From: Acidobacteriota bacterium
GTDB lineage: Bacteria > Acidobacteriota > Vicinamibacteria > Vicinamibacterales > SCN-69-37
Assembly: GCA_020853395.1 (NCBI GenBank)
Contig: JADYYY010000015.1
Span: 1 to 64,000, forward strand
Length of the DNA: 64,000 nt
Direction: 5' to 3'
Every line of letters begins with the position of its first letter. The first letter of the stretch is position 1. The notes below the pieces were generated by a model. It was given only the letters and a program-made list of their open reading frames with translations, searched no databases and was not told the origin of the DNA. This document shows, one piece after another, positions 31,981 to 41,933 of this stretch. Made by a program: the position numbers and the translations under genes.

Positions 31981-32166
31981 TTACGGCGCGATCGCCGCCG
32001 GAAGGTCGCGGCAGATCTTGCCGGCCGCCACTTCCCGCTGCGCCGTAGTCGTCGGCTTGAGGCACGTCGCGACGCGCGGCGTGGAGCCGCGCACGAGCTG
32101 GGCCGTGCGAAGCGCCGCGATCTTGACGAACTCGAATCGGCCCATTCCGGGTGTGTTGAAGGTCAT
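31981..32166 (-). CDS. rpoZ: RNA polymerase omega subunit, short form
   Basis: A 61-residue protein starting MTFNTPGMGRFEFVKIAALR. The core FEFVKIAALRTAQLVRGSTP followed by R, then KPTTTAQREVAAGKI, matches the conserved omega region that wraps the beta-prime C-terminus. The start at 32166 is supported by an AGGAG ribosome site 8 nt upstream. Omega stabilises the polymerase and in many bacteria takes part in ppGpp binding. The gene stands alone, without gmk or spoT next to it. It is shorter than most (about 80-110 residues) but the conserved part is complete. Confidence 0.7.
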   Translation of the reverse strand: MTFNTPGMGRFEFVKIAALRTAQLVRGSTPRVATCLKPTTTAQREVAAGKICRDLPAAIAP

Positions 32167-32430
32167 GCGTGACTCTCCTGGAAGACGCTGACGGTCTCCG
32201 AAGGCTTCGGATCGTTCACGCGCCATCGGGATTGGTGGGGCGCGAAGAACCCGGCGAACTGCGATGCCGGTCGGCGCGCATCCCCACGGGGTGCTGTGGA
32301 GCGCAGGCGGGCGTCAGTCGATGGTGACGGTTCAGTATATCCCACGGAGCACGTTCGACCGGCCGGGCGGTGGCGAGCGGGGGCGCGGCGATCGGGACGC
32401 CTGTCGATCCCAGCGGATTGTCGAAGGACA

Positions 32431-34296
32431 TCAGGCCGCGCCATCTCGCGGACCGGCGGGCGTTTCGCCGGCGGATTCGGCCCGCGCGGCCGCACCGCGC
32501 AGGGCGAAGGGAAAGCCGAAGCGCACGCGTACGACGCGTTCCCGTCGCCGCTCCGCTTCCAGGTGGAGCGTCCGCGCTTTGAGCAGATCCTCGAGCGAGA
32601 TCATGCCGAGCAGCCGGCGCGCGTCGCCGCGCTCGACGACGGGGAAGTGGGTGAGCCCGCTGTCAGCCATGCGGTGGACGACGACGCGCAGCGGTTCGTC
32701 CGGGTACGCGACGGCTGGAGCCGTCCGGAGGATCTGCTCGAGCCGCGCTCTCGGATCCGCCGCGGCGCGCCGGGCGAGGTCGTGGAGGTCGAAGCGCGTG
32801 ACGACGCCGGCGAGCGACCGATCGGCCGCGACGACCGGGTACAGTCGCTGCGGCCCGCCGAGCGCGTCCACCTTGACGGGCGCGGTGAGCCGTTCGATGG
32901 GCGCGTCGATCGGCAGCGCGACGATGCCGGTGCGCATGACTTCGCGCGCGAAGAGGATCTCGAGCGGATCGAGCGAGTACTCGCGGCTCACGTGGTATCC
33001 GCGCCGCGCGATCTTCTCGGTGAGGATCGATCGCTTGAGCGCCAGCACCGTGAAGGCGTGCGCGATCGAGACGGCGACGAGCAGCGGCAGCAGCATGTTC
33101 ACGTCGTGCGTCAGCTCGAGCGAGAACACCACGCCCGTCAGCGGCGCGCGCATCGTCCCGCCGAGGATCGCGCCCATGCTCACGAGCGGCCAGAAACCGG
33201 CGCCGAAGTCGGGCAGCATCCAGGCTTCCACACCGCCGAGCGCGCCGCCGATCATCAAGAGCGGAGCGAGGACGCCGCCCGACGTGCCGGATCCGAGCGA
33301 AACGGACCAGATCGTCGCTTTGACGACGAGGATGCCGAGGATCGTCCGAGCGGGCACGTCGCCCTGGACGAGCGCGCCGATCGTCTCGTAGCCGACGCCG
33401 AGCGCCTGCGGGAAGAGGAGTCCGCCGGCGCCGATGGCCAGCCCGCCGATCGCCGGCCACCACATCCAGTGGATCGGCAGCATGGCGAAGGCGTCCTCCG
33501 CCGCGTACACGGCGCCGGTGAGCGCCGCCGCGGCCGCTCCGGCGAGCAGGCCGGCCACCACGCAGCCGCCGAGTCCCGAGAGGCCGATGAACGCGGGATG
33601 CGGCGTCACCGGGAAGAGCGGCCCCATGCCGAGCAGCCAGCGGCGCGCCGTCGCGGCGGTCGCGCTGGCGAGCGCGACCGGCACGTAGCTGCGCGGCTTC
33701 CACTCGAAGAGCAGCAGTTCCACGGCGAGCAGCACGGCGGCGACCGGCGACGCGAACGTCGCCGACATGCCGGCGGCCGCGCCCGCGACGAGCAGCGTCT
33801 TGCGCTCGGCGCTCGTCAGGTGGAAGCACTGGGCGATGACCGAGCCGAACGCGCCGCCCGTCATGATGATCGGCCCTTCGGCGCCGAACGGCCCGCCGGA
33901 TCCGATCGAGATCGCCGACGACAACGGCTTGAGCAGCGCCACCTTCGGCTGCACGCGGCTGCCGTTCATGAGGATCGCCTCGATCGCTTCCGGGATGCCG
34001 TGCCCGCGGATGCGATCCGATCCGTACCTCGCCATCAGGCCGATGACGAGGCCGCCGATCACCGGAATCGCCACGACGGACGCTCCAAGGTGGGCGTCGG
34101 CGGGCGACACGGACGCCGTCGAGAGCCGGCCGAAGAAGAAGAGGTTCGTCGCGATCGCGATCAGCGTGAGCAGCGCCTTGGCGAGCACGGCCCCCACCAG
34201 GCCGATCCCGACGGCGAGCGCCGCGACGAGGAGCAGGCGAGGGCTCGCGGTGAAGTCGCCGAGGGCGTCGACGGCGTCCGTTCGAGGGCTATGCAC
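32431..34296 (-). CDS. ClC-family chloride channel/transporter with CBS domains
   Basis: A 621-residue membrane protein. The three selectivity-filter regions are present: GHGIPEAIEAIL, GSGGPFGAEGPIIMTGG (the gating Glu in GAEGP is kept) and GSGTSGGVLAPLLMIGG. About 17 membrane segments precede a cytoplasmic pair of CBS domains (residues about 465-600: VMRTGIVALPIDAPIERLTA, LYPVVAADRSLAGVVTRFDL, and LTHFPVVERGDARRLLGMIS). I prefer the GTG start at 34296, which overlaps the MarR stop by 8 nt; an in-frame ATG at 34380 lies inside the regulator gene. It moves chloride, or exchanges chloride for protons; which of the two is not clear. Confidence 0.92.
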   Translation of the reverse strand: MHSPRTDAVDALGDFTASPRLLLVAALAVGIGLVGAVLAKALLTLIAIATNLFFFGRLSTASVSPADAHLGASVVAIPVIGGLVIGLMARYGSDRIRGHGIPEAIEAILMNGSRVQPKVALLKPLSSAISIGSGGPFGAEGPIIMTGGAFGSVIAQCFHLTSAERKTLLVAGAAAGMSATFASPVAAVLLAVELLLFEWKPRSYVPVALASATAATARRWLLGMGPLFPVTPHPAFIGLSGLGGCVVAGLLAGAAAAALTGAVYAAEDAFAMLPIHWMWWPAIGGLAIGAGGLLFPQALGVGYETIGALVQGDVPARTILGILVVKATIWSVSLGSGTSGGVLAPLLMIGGALGGVEAWMLPDFGAGFWPLVSMGAILGGTMRAPLTGVVFSLELTHDVNMLLPLLVAVSIAHAFTVLALKRSILTEKIARRGYHVSREYSLDPLEILFAREVMRTGIVALPIDAPIERLTAPVKVDALGGPQRLYPVVAADRSLAGVVTRFDLHDLARRAAADPRARLEQILRTAPAVAYPDEPLRVVVHRMADSGLTHFPVVERGDARRLLGMISLEDLLKARTLHLEAERRRERVVRVRFGFPFALRGAAARAESAGETPAGPRDGAA

Positions 34297-34795
34297 GCGC
34301 GGGGCCCCGGCGGCGCTGGCCGTCCTCGAAGAACATCGCCGGCGCGCCTTCCGGTACGGCCAGCCCTTCGGCGACGTCACGGAGCGAGGCGGCGAGCGCG
34401 CGACGGCGGGCCGGCGTGAGCTTTCCGATCGCCTGAATCAAGCGTTGTTGCGCGAGGTCGGGCGCGCCCTCCGCGGCGCGGCGGCCGCGCGCGGTCAACG
34501 CGAGCCCGACGGCGCGGCCATCGACGGCCGAGGGCGCTCGCCGCACGAGCCCCTGGTCGACGAGCCGCGCGACGACCATCGAGACGCTGCTCTGGTGCGT
34601 GTGCGTCCGGGCCGCCAGCTCGTTCACCGACGAGGCCGGCGCATCGGCGAGCCTCTGCAACACGAAGAGCTGTGCGCCGCTGAGCCCGGAGTGCTGCTCG
34701 GCCCGGCGCGACGACTCGCGCAGCGCCTGCACGATCCGGCGGATCGCGTCCAGCACCACCTGCGTCTCGCCCGCGGTAGATGTATTGGTCCCCAT
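34289..34795 (-). CDS. MarR-family transcriptional regulator
   Basis: A 168-residue winged-helix protein. The dimerisation helix is AIRRIVQALRESSRRAEQHS. It is followed by LSGAQLFVLQRLADAP, the recognition region ELAARTHTHQSSVSMVVARL, and the wing APSAVDGRAVGLALTARGRR. A C-terminal helical part (LIQAIGKLTPARRRALAASL) completes the fold. The start ATG is at 34795. It sits directly upstream of and overlapping the chloride channel gene, so it probably controls it and itself. Ligand unknown. Confidence 0.9.
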   Translation of the reverse strand: MGTNTSTAGETQVVLDAIRRIVQALRESSRRAEQHSGLSGAQLFVLQRLADAPASSVNELAARTHTHQSSVSMVVARLVDQGLVRRAPSAVDGRAVGLALTARGRRAAEGAPDLAQQRLIQAIGKLTPARRRALAASLRDVAEGLAVPEGAPAMFFEDGQRRRGPARA

Positions 34796-35021
34796 ACACT
34801 TCGTTTGTACCCCGCGGCGGACGGCCGCGCAACCTGCCGGGACGCGCAACCGGCTGCCGGACGGCCGCCGGGCGCTCGCCTCCTCCGCGGCACCGCGGGG
34901 GCCGGCGGTGTCGGGACGTGGCGTCGCGGCGAATATCCGGTGCCCGTCGCGAGGTCGGCGTATAGTGCTTCCTTTGGACCACCCCGCCCGTGGTGGTCAT
35001 GACCCGGAGAATGGAGTCCTT

Positions 35022-35447
35022 ATGCGGCAATCGTGGTTGCGCGTGGTGATCGCCAGCTCGCTCGTGCTCGTCGTGTCCGGTATCGTGTGTGCGGCGCAGG
35101 CGCCCGCCGCCGGGGAGAAGACCGCGTCGCAGGCCTATCTCGAGTACCGTGCGGCGTTCGAGAAGGCCAAGAAGGTCGAGGATCTGCTGCCCTACATGGC
35201 GGCGGCGCGACGGAAGGACATCGAGAGCACGCCGGCCGGTGAGCGCGGCAAGATGTTCGAGATGATCAAGATGTTCGACACGAACCGGAACGTCAAGATC
35301 CTCAAAGAGACGCGCTCGGGCGCCACCGCGACGCTGAGCGTCGAAGGCACGGACGAGGGTCAGAAGGCCACCGGGACGATCACGATGGTGCGCGAAGGCA
35401 CCGCCTGGAAGGTCGACAAGGAGGACTGGAAATCGTCTCTCCGCTAG
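35022..35447 (+). CDS. Small secreted protein of unknown function
   Basis: A 141-residue protein with a signal peptide (WLRVVIASSLVLVVSGIVCA, cut after AQA). The mature part reads SQAYLEYRAAFEKAKKVEDL, LPYMAAARRKDIESTPAGER, then a lipocalin or cystatin-like beta part (VKILKETRSGATATLSVEGT, GTITMVREGTAWKVDKEDWK). This resembles NTF2-like or DUF4878-like secreted proteins. A GGAG site precedes the ATG. Its last 60 nt overlap the start region of the next gene, which carries a similar C-terminal motif (RMVRDGTAWKVGE), so the two are related in part. Confidence 0.75.
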   Translation: MRQSWLRVVIASSLVLVVSGIVCAAQAPAAGEKTASQAYLEYRAAFEKAKKVEDLLPYMAAARRKDIESTPAGERGKMFEMIKMFDTNRNVKILKETRSGATATLSVEGTDEGQKATGTITMVREGTAWKVDKEDWKSSLR

Positions 35448-36232
35448 TCCTGCTGCTCGCGCTCGCGGTCCAGGCCGCGGGGCGCGAAGGCACCGTGACC
35501 GGGACGATGACCTTCAACGGCGTCGTCGTCCCGGTCCGCCACGTCTACGCGTCGGCTCAGACGGGCTTCTTCGATCGGAACGCCGAAGACGTGCACGTGC
35601 TCTTCAGCGACCGGCCGATCGACGACGCGAGCCGCGCCGATACGTTCGAGCTGCTGAAGCTCGCCCGCGAGGCGCGCGCCCACATCGTGGAGGTCGTGAT
35701 CGATGCGGCCGGCCGTCCGATCAGCGGGTCCATCTACGTGCCCGAAGCGGACGGCATGATCTCGGCCGCCGGGATGCACGTGTTCACGCGCGACACGCTC
35801 GAGCCGCGCCGCATCGCGGGACGGCTGACCGCTGGCGAGCCGCGGACGTTCATGGGCCTGACCTGGCAGTACGACGTCACGTTCGCCGCGCCGATTCCGC
35901 GGCCGCCGACGCCGGAAGAGTTGGCCGCGGCGCTGGCCAGCCCTCCGGCCGAGGCGGCAGCGCGCCACGTGGCGGCGGTTCGCGCGGGTCAGTTCGACGT
36001 CTTCCTCTCAACGTTGACCGCCACGGCCGGCGCGCCGTACCGCGCGGCTGACGGGCGGGCGGCCTTCGATCAGCTCGGCCGCGACATGCCGGCCGACAGC
36101 CGCGTCGTGTCGCTCGAGCCGCAGACGGACGGGTCCGTCATCGCCAACGTCGAAGGGCACGACCGCGGCATCGTGGTCGCCTACCGCCTGCGAATGGTGC
36201 GCGACGGGACGGCATGGAAGGTGGGCGAGTAG
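35432..36232 (+). CDS. Secreted protein of unknown function, unusual start
   Basis: The first ATG of this frame is at 35495, but in-frame codons before it encode a good signal peptide (IVSPLVLLLALAVQAAG). The start is therefore probably near 35426-35432, where only CTG or ATC codons follow an AAGGAGG site; GTG at 35483 is another option. The mature protein has an N-terminal beta domain (TGTMTFNGVVVPVRHVYASA, ELLKLAREARAHIVEVVIDA) and a C-terminal segment with VVAYRLRMVRDGTAWKVGE that echoes the preceding gene. The two genes overlap, so they are probably translated together. I do not recognise a family. Confidence 0.65.
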   Translation: MVSPLVLLLALAVQAAGREGTVTGTMTFNGVVVPVRHVYASAQTGFFDRNAEDVHVLFSDRPIDDASRADTFELLKLAREARAHIVEVVIDAAGRPISGSIYVPEADGMISAAGMHVFTRDTLEPRRIAGRLTAGEPRTFMGLTWQYDVTFAAPIPRPPTPEELAAALASPPAEAAARHVAAVRAGQFDVFLSTLTATAGAPYRAADGRAAFDQLGRDMPADSRVVSLEPQTDGSVIANVEGHDRGIVVAYRLRMVRDGTAWKVGE

Positions 36233-36487
36233 GGAATCGTCGTGCACCATCTGTCTGAGGGGGCGCGCCATGCCTCGTGTGAGGGCCGCTCTCCTCGTGC
36301 CCCCGTCCGTCGCCGACACCCCTTCGCCGATGGCATCCTCTGTGCTCTACCTTCGCGGAACGCACGTGACCGTGACGGGATCGACGCGCGGATTGAGCCC
36401 GTCGGCCGCAGCCGAGAACACTCGCCTCCGCGGGCTCGGTTCCGCCGGCCACGTCACCGCGAGCAGCAGCGGCACGAGGAGTTGACC

Positions 36488-36784
36488 ATGTTCGACGACG
36501 GAACCGACGACGCCGAGTTCGAGGCCGGCCTGATGATCGGCATCGCGATCGGCGCCACGATTGCGCTGTTCTACGCGCCCGCGAGCGGCGACGTGATGCG
36601 GCGAAGGCTCGACACGACCTTCCGCCGCCTGCGCAACGACGTCACAGAGCGGTACCTGCAGATCGAGCGGGACGTTTGCCAGCAGATCGATCAGGTGCAG
36701 CAGGCGCTCGAGCACGTGACGAGCGACATCAGGCAGGCGAGGCACCGTCTGCTCGGAGCGCCCGCAACGCCGCAAGATTCCTGA
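36488..36784 (+). CDS. YtxH-like small membrane protein
   Basis: A 98-residue protein. A short acidic N-terminus is followed by one membrane helix (GLMIGIAIGATIALFYAPAS) and the YtxH-type continuation YAPASGDVMRRRL, then a long amphipathic coiled-coil-like tail (VTERYLQIERDVCQQIDQVQ, QALEHVTSDIRQARHRLLG). The ATG at 36488 has an AGGAG site. The 3' end overlaps the 3' end of the convergent nfo gene by 56 nt. YtxH proteins are linked to stress responses; the exact job is unknown. Confidence 0.78.
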   Translation: MFDDGTDDAEFEAGLMIGIAIGATIALFYAPASGDVMRRRLDTTFRRLRNDVTERYLQIERDVCQQIDQVQQALEHVTSDIRQARHRLLGAPATPQDS

Positions 36785-37622
36785 CGTCCAGCGGGTCGAG
36801 CACGATGGCGCCCGGCGGCGTGGACCGCGTCGTCTTCGCCGTCTCGAGCAGCAGCGGACGCCCGGCGAGCCGGCCGTCGCCGAGCAGCCGCCGAAACGGC
36901 TCGAGGCCGAGGTGGCCCTCGCCGATGTGCGCGTGGCGATCGACACGGCTGCCGAGCGGCGTCTTGGAGTCGTTCGCGTGGAGCGCGCGCAGCCGCGCCA
37001 GACCGATCGTGCGGTCGAACTCCTCGAACGTCTCGGCGTAGCCGGCGGCCGATCGGATGTCGTACCCGGCGGCCAAGAGATGGCACGTGTCGAGACAGAC
37101 GCCGACGCGCGGGTCACCCTGCAGGTGCTGCAGAATCGTCCCAATCTCGTCGAACCGATGGCCGATCGTGCGTCCCTGGCCGGCCGTGTGCTCGAGCAGC
37201 AGCATGGCCCGCTGCGCCGGCCGTGCCTCGAATGCGGATCGGATCGCGTCCGCCACGAGGCGGAGTGCAGCGTCGACCGCGCCGCTCGTGCAGGCGCCGG
37301 GATGGAGCACGACGCCCATGAGCCCGAGCGTGTCGGCGCGATCCAGCTCGTCGACGAGCGCGGCGATCGACTGCTCGCGCAGCGCTGGCGTCGCGGTCGC
37401 GAGATTGATCAGATAGCTCGCATGGGAGACGACGGGTGAAATCCCGGTTTCGTCGATGCGCCGGCGAAAGCGGCGGACGTCGGCGGCGTCGAGCGGGCGC
37501 CCGCGCCACTGGCTCGCGTTCTTGCTGAAAATCTGCAGCGCCTCGCAGCCGTGCAGGGCGGCGCGTTCCACGGCGTTCGCGACGCCGCCCGCCACCGACA
37601 TGTGCGCGCCGATCCTCAGCAT
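36729..37622 (-). CDS. nfo: Deoxyribonuclease IV (endonuclease IV)
   Basis: A 297-residue AP endonuclease with the TIM-barrel metal sites of the family: IGAHMSVAGG at the N-terminus, SHASYLINLA, HPGACTSG, LLLEHTAGQG, CLDTCHLLAAGYD, HANDSKTPLGSRVDRHAHIGEG. The last of these holds the three-zinc centre. It cuts DNA 5' of abasic sites in base-excision repair. It is transcribed away from the dap genes, with a 68-nt divergent promoter region. Its 3' end lies within the YtxH-like gene on the other strand. Confidence 0.95.
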   Translation of the reverse strand: MLRIGAHMSVAGGVANAVERAALHGCEALQIFSKNASQWRGRPLDAADVRRFRRRIDETGISPVVSHASYLINLATATPALREQSIAALVDELDRADTLGLMGVVLHPGACTSGAVDAALRLVADAIRSAFEARPAQRAMLLLEHTAGQGRTIGHRFDEIGTILQHLQGDPRVGVCLDTCHLLAAGYDIRSAAGYAETFEEFDRTIGLARLRALHANDSKTPLGSRVDRHAHIGEGHLGLEPFRRLLGDGRLAGRPLLLETAKTTRSTPPGAIVLDPLDVRNLAALRALRADGASPA

Positions 37623-37690
37623 GGCGCGACGGCCTGCACGCGGCGCCCCGGCTCGGGTATGCTGACCGTTCCGCCCAGGGGCGCACGCGC

Positions 37691-38897
37691 GTGAATCCGA
37701 ATCTGCACGATCTCCAGCCGTATCCTTTCGAGAAGCTCCGGGACCTGCTGCACGGCGTGACGCCGGCGGCCATGCCGCCCGTCCGGCTGTCGATCGGCGA
37801 ACCGCAACACGCGACGCCCGCGTTCATCCGGGCAGCGCTCGTCGAGCATCTCGACGGCCTGGCCATCTACCCGACGACGGCCGGCATGGACCGCCTGCGC
37901 GAGGCGATCGCCGAGTGGTGCGTGCGGCGGTACGGCCTCGCCCGGCTCGATCCCGGCGCGGAGGTGCTGCCGGTGAACGGGTCGCGTGAGGCGCTGTTCG
38001 CGTTCGGGCAGTGCGTGACGGCCGGCGGCCCTGGCGCGCTCGTCGCGTGCCCGAACCCGTTCTATCAGATCTACGAAGGCGCCGCCCTGCTCGCCGGCGC
38101 ACGGCCGGTCTTCCTCGACCAGACGCCGGCGAACGGCTTCGGCCTGGATCTCGATGCGCTGTCGGCCGACGTCTGGCAGCGCGTGCAGCTCTTCTACGTC
38201 TGCTCGCCGGGCAATCCGACGGGCCGCGTGCTCACGTTGCCCGAGTGGCAGGCCCTCTTCGAGCTGTCCGATCGCTACGGCGTCGTCATCGCCTCCGACG
38301 AGTGCTACTCGGAAATCTACTTCGACGAAGACCGGCCGCCGCTCGGTGGGCTCGAGGCCGCGCACCGGCTCGGCCGCAGCGACTTCCGCCGCCTCGTGGT
38401 GTTCTCGAGCCTCTCCAAGCGATCGAACGTGCCCGGCCTGCGGTCCGGGTTCGTCGCGGGAGACGCCGCGATCCTGCGCGAGTTCCTGCGTTACCGTACG
38501 TATCATGGGTGCGCGATGAGCCCGGCCGTGCAGCACGCCAGCCTGGCCGCGTGGCGCGACGAGGCACACGTGCGCGAGAACCGCGCGCTCTACCGGCGGA
38601 AGTTCGACGCGCTCGTGCCGATGCTGCAACCGGTGATGGGCGTGACGCGGCCGGATGCCGGCTTCTACCTTTGGGCCCGCGTCCCGGCCCCCTGGGGCGA
38701 CGCGGACGATCGGTTCTCGCGCGATCTGCTCGCCGCGACGAACGTCGCCGTTCTGCCGGGCCGCTACCTGGGCCGCAATGCCCACGGAACCAACCCGGGC
38801 GACGGCTACGTGCGGATGGCGCTCGTCGCCTCGGTCGACGACTGCATCGACGCGGCGCGCCGGATCGTGACTTTTGCGCAGTCGGAGCACAGCCGCT

Positions 38898-38917
<20 letters not shown>
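37691..38917 (+). CDS. dapC: N-succinyldiaminopimelate aminotransferase
   Basis: A 408-residue PLP-dependent class I/II aminotransferase. Seen are the substrate-domain start [28 protein letters not shown], the phosphate-binding [58 protein letters not shown], and the PLP lysine in [20 protein letters not shown]. It makes succinyl-diaminopimelate from the succinylated keto acid in lysine and peptidoglycan synthesis. Assignment as DapC rather than another aminotransferase rests on the N-terminal pattern and on dapD and dapE directly downstream. GTG start at 37691; the end overlaps dapD by 20 nt. Confidence 0.88.
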
Positions 38918-39718
<801 letters not shown>

Positions 39719-39722
<4 letters not shown>

Positions 39723-40855
39723 GCCGGCCGGCAGATACGCTCGCGCTCGCGATCGACCTGCTCGGCCGGGCGTCGATCACGCCGGCCGACGCCGGCTGCG
39801 CCGATCTGATCGCGTCGCGGCTCGCGGCGGCCGGCTTCACTTGCGAGCGGCTGGATCGCGGCGGTGTGACCAATCTTTGGGCGCGCCGGGGCGCCGGCCG
39901 GCCGCTCGTGTGCTTCGCCGGCCACACCGACGTGGTGCCGCCCGGCCCGCTGGATCGATGGACCAGCGAGCCGTTTCGGCCCACCGAGCGCGACGGTCTG
40001 CTGTACGCGCGCGGCGCGTCGGACATGAAAGGGCCGCTTGCCGCGGCCGTCACCGCGATCGAGCGCTTCGTCAGCCGGCATCGGGCCGCGGGCGGCTCGA
40101 TCGCGCTCCTGACGACGTCCGACGAAGAGGGAGACGCCGTCGACGGCACCGCCGCCGTGGTGGACGCGCTGCGCTCCCGTCGCGAGCACATCGATCACTG
40201 CATCGTGGTCGAGCCGTCGTCGACCGAGCGGCTGGGCGACACCATCAAGCACGGCCGCCGAGGATCGCTCAGCGGCGCGCTCACGGTGCGCGGCGTCCAG
40301 TGCCACATCGCCTACCCGCACCTCGGGCGGAACCCTGTTCATCTCGCAGCGGAGGCGATCGCGGAGCTCGTCTCAGCCGAATGGGATCACGGCGACGAGG
40401 ACTTCCCGCCGACCAGCTTCCAGATCTCGAACGTCCACGCCGGTACCGGCGCGACCAACGTGGTGCCGGGCACGATGAGCGTGCTCTTCAATTTCCGATT
40501 CTCGCCGGCGTCGACCGCCGAAGCGCTGCAGGGCCGCGTGCGGGAGACGCTCGATCGGCACGGGCTGGACTACGACCTCGAGTGGACGCTCTCGGGCACG
40601 CCGTTCCTCACGCGCCGAGGCACGCTCACGAGCGTGGTCTCCGAGGTGATTGGCGAGATCACCGGCGTGACGCCGGTGCTGTCCACTGGCGGCGGCACCT
40701 CGGACGCGCGGTTCCTCGCGGCCATCGCCGGCGAAATCGTCGAATTCGGTCCGAGCAGCGCGTCAATCCACAAGGTCGACGAGCACATCCGCATCGGCGA
40801 CCTGGATCCGCTGTCTGCCATCTACGAGCGCGTGCTCGAGCGCCTGCTCCTCTGA
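39719..40855 (+). CDS. dapE: Succinyl-diaminopimelate desuccinylase
   Basis: A 378-residue M20 metallohydrolase. Metal and catalytic motifs are visible: [46 protein letters not shown] and, near the end, [13 protein letters not shown]. The dimerisation domain includes [20 protein letters not shown]. It removes succinate to give LL-diaminopimelate. The GTG start overlaps dapD. The three dap genes form one operon covering three consecutive steps of the succinylase branch of lysine synthesis. Confidence 0.95.
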
Positions 40856-41075
40856 ACGGGACGACACGGAGCCTGCGGCCGCTGCGGCGACCTCGGCCCG
40901 GCGCGCGACGACACGCCGGTCACGCCACCGACCATCGCGGGCCCACCGCCTGCGACGAGAGGCGGAGAGGCGTGCCCGCACTCTCGAACACGTCATGCGG
41001 ATCGGGAAATAACGCGGATGCGACCATTGCGGGCGTTCGGTACCGCGGGCGATGATGACGCCTGGAGGTGGCATC

Positions 41076-41705
41076 GTGCAGATTGGGCTCATCGGTGCGG
41101 GGATGATCGGCTCGACGCTGGCGAAGCTCTGGGTCGACGCCGGGCACGAAGTGATGCTCTCGTCGCGCCACCCCGACGAGCTCCGGGCGCTGGCCGATCG
41201 GATTGGCGATCTGGCGTCCGTCGGCACGCCGGCCGAGGCGGCGCGCTACGGCGAGACCGTGCTGCTGACCGTCCCGCTCGGGGCGGTGCCGCAGCTCGCC
41301 GCTGAGCTGGCGCCGCTCGTGGCGCGCAAGGTCGTGCTCGATACCGGCAATGCGTACGAGAACCGCGATGGTGCGATCGCGCGCGAAGCAACCGCCCATC
41401 CTCGCGGCTCGGCGGGGTGGGCGGCGGCTCAGTTCCCGGGCGCGCGATGGGTCAAGGCGTTCAACACCGTCTACTTCAAGGTCATGGAGATCGAGGCGCA
41501 TCGCGAGGGGGATCGCATCGGCATCCCGCTCGCGTCGGACGATCGAGACGCGCTCGACGTCGCCGCGGCGCTCGTTCGTGACGCGGGCTTCGATCCGGTG
41601 ATCGTGGGTCCCCTGGCGCGCGGGCGCGAGTTCGAGCCCGGCACACCCTGCTACAACACCGCGATGACGGGTGCGGATCTGCGCCGGTTCTTCCCGCCCG
41701 CTTGA
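41076..41705 (+). CDS. NADPH-dependent F420 reductase-like protein
   Basis: A 209-residue Rossmann protein. The dinucleotide fold is at the N-terminus (QIGLIGAGMIGSTLAKLWVD), followed by HEVMLSSRHPDELRAL, VLLTVPLGAVPQLAAELAP, KVVLDTGNAYENRDG, WVKAFNTVYFKVME and RDAGFDPVIVGPLARGREFE. This is the pattern of F420-dependent NADP oxidoreductase-like proteins, several of which do not use F420. I prefer the GTG at 41076, which has a GGAGG site 7 nt upstream; an in-frame ATG lies at 41052. Substrate unknown. Confidence 0.82.
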   Translation: MQIGLIGAGMIGSTLAKLWVDAGHEVMLSSRHPDELRALADRIGDLASVGTPAEAARYGETVLLTVPLGAVPQLAAELAPLVARKVVLDTGNAYENRDGAIAREATAHPRGSAGWAAAQFPGARWVKAFNTVYFKVMEIEAHREGDRIGIPLASDDRDALDVAAALVRDAGFDPVIVGPLARGREFEPGTPCYNTAMTGADLRRFFPPA

Positions 41706-41933
41706 GGCTGCCATCGCGCGGTGCACGTCCGTGTCGTCTGTCGCATGGCTCCTCCCGCCTCGAGCAACGCACGACGACCTCGGTTGTGGCCGCCACGTGG
41801 TGGCCGAGCACGTCGCGTGGCTCGTCCCACTTCGACCAAAGCCACGACCGGCCAGCGATCCCGGCACCTCGCCGTTGTCGGCGACGCGACCCTGGTGGCG
41901 CGCGTTCCTGGGTTCGAGAGGCGCTGGCGATCG

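Noticed and set aside
31866-32048. A 60-codon plus-strand frame with a passable ribosome site after the ABC permease
   Set aside because: Overlaps the omega-subunit gene on the other strand, shows no family pattern and becomes low-complexity; kept out for lack of support.
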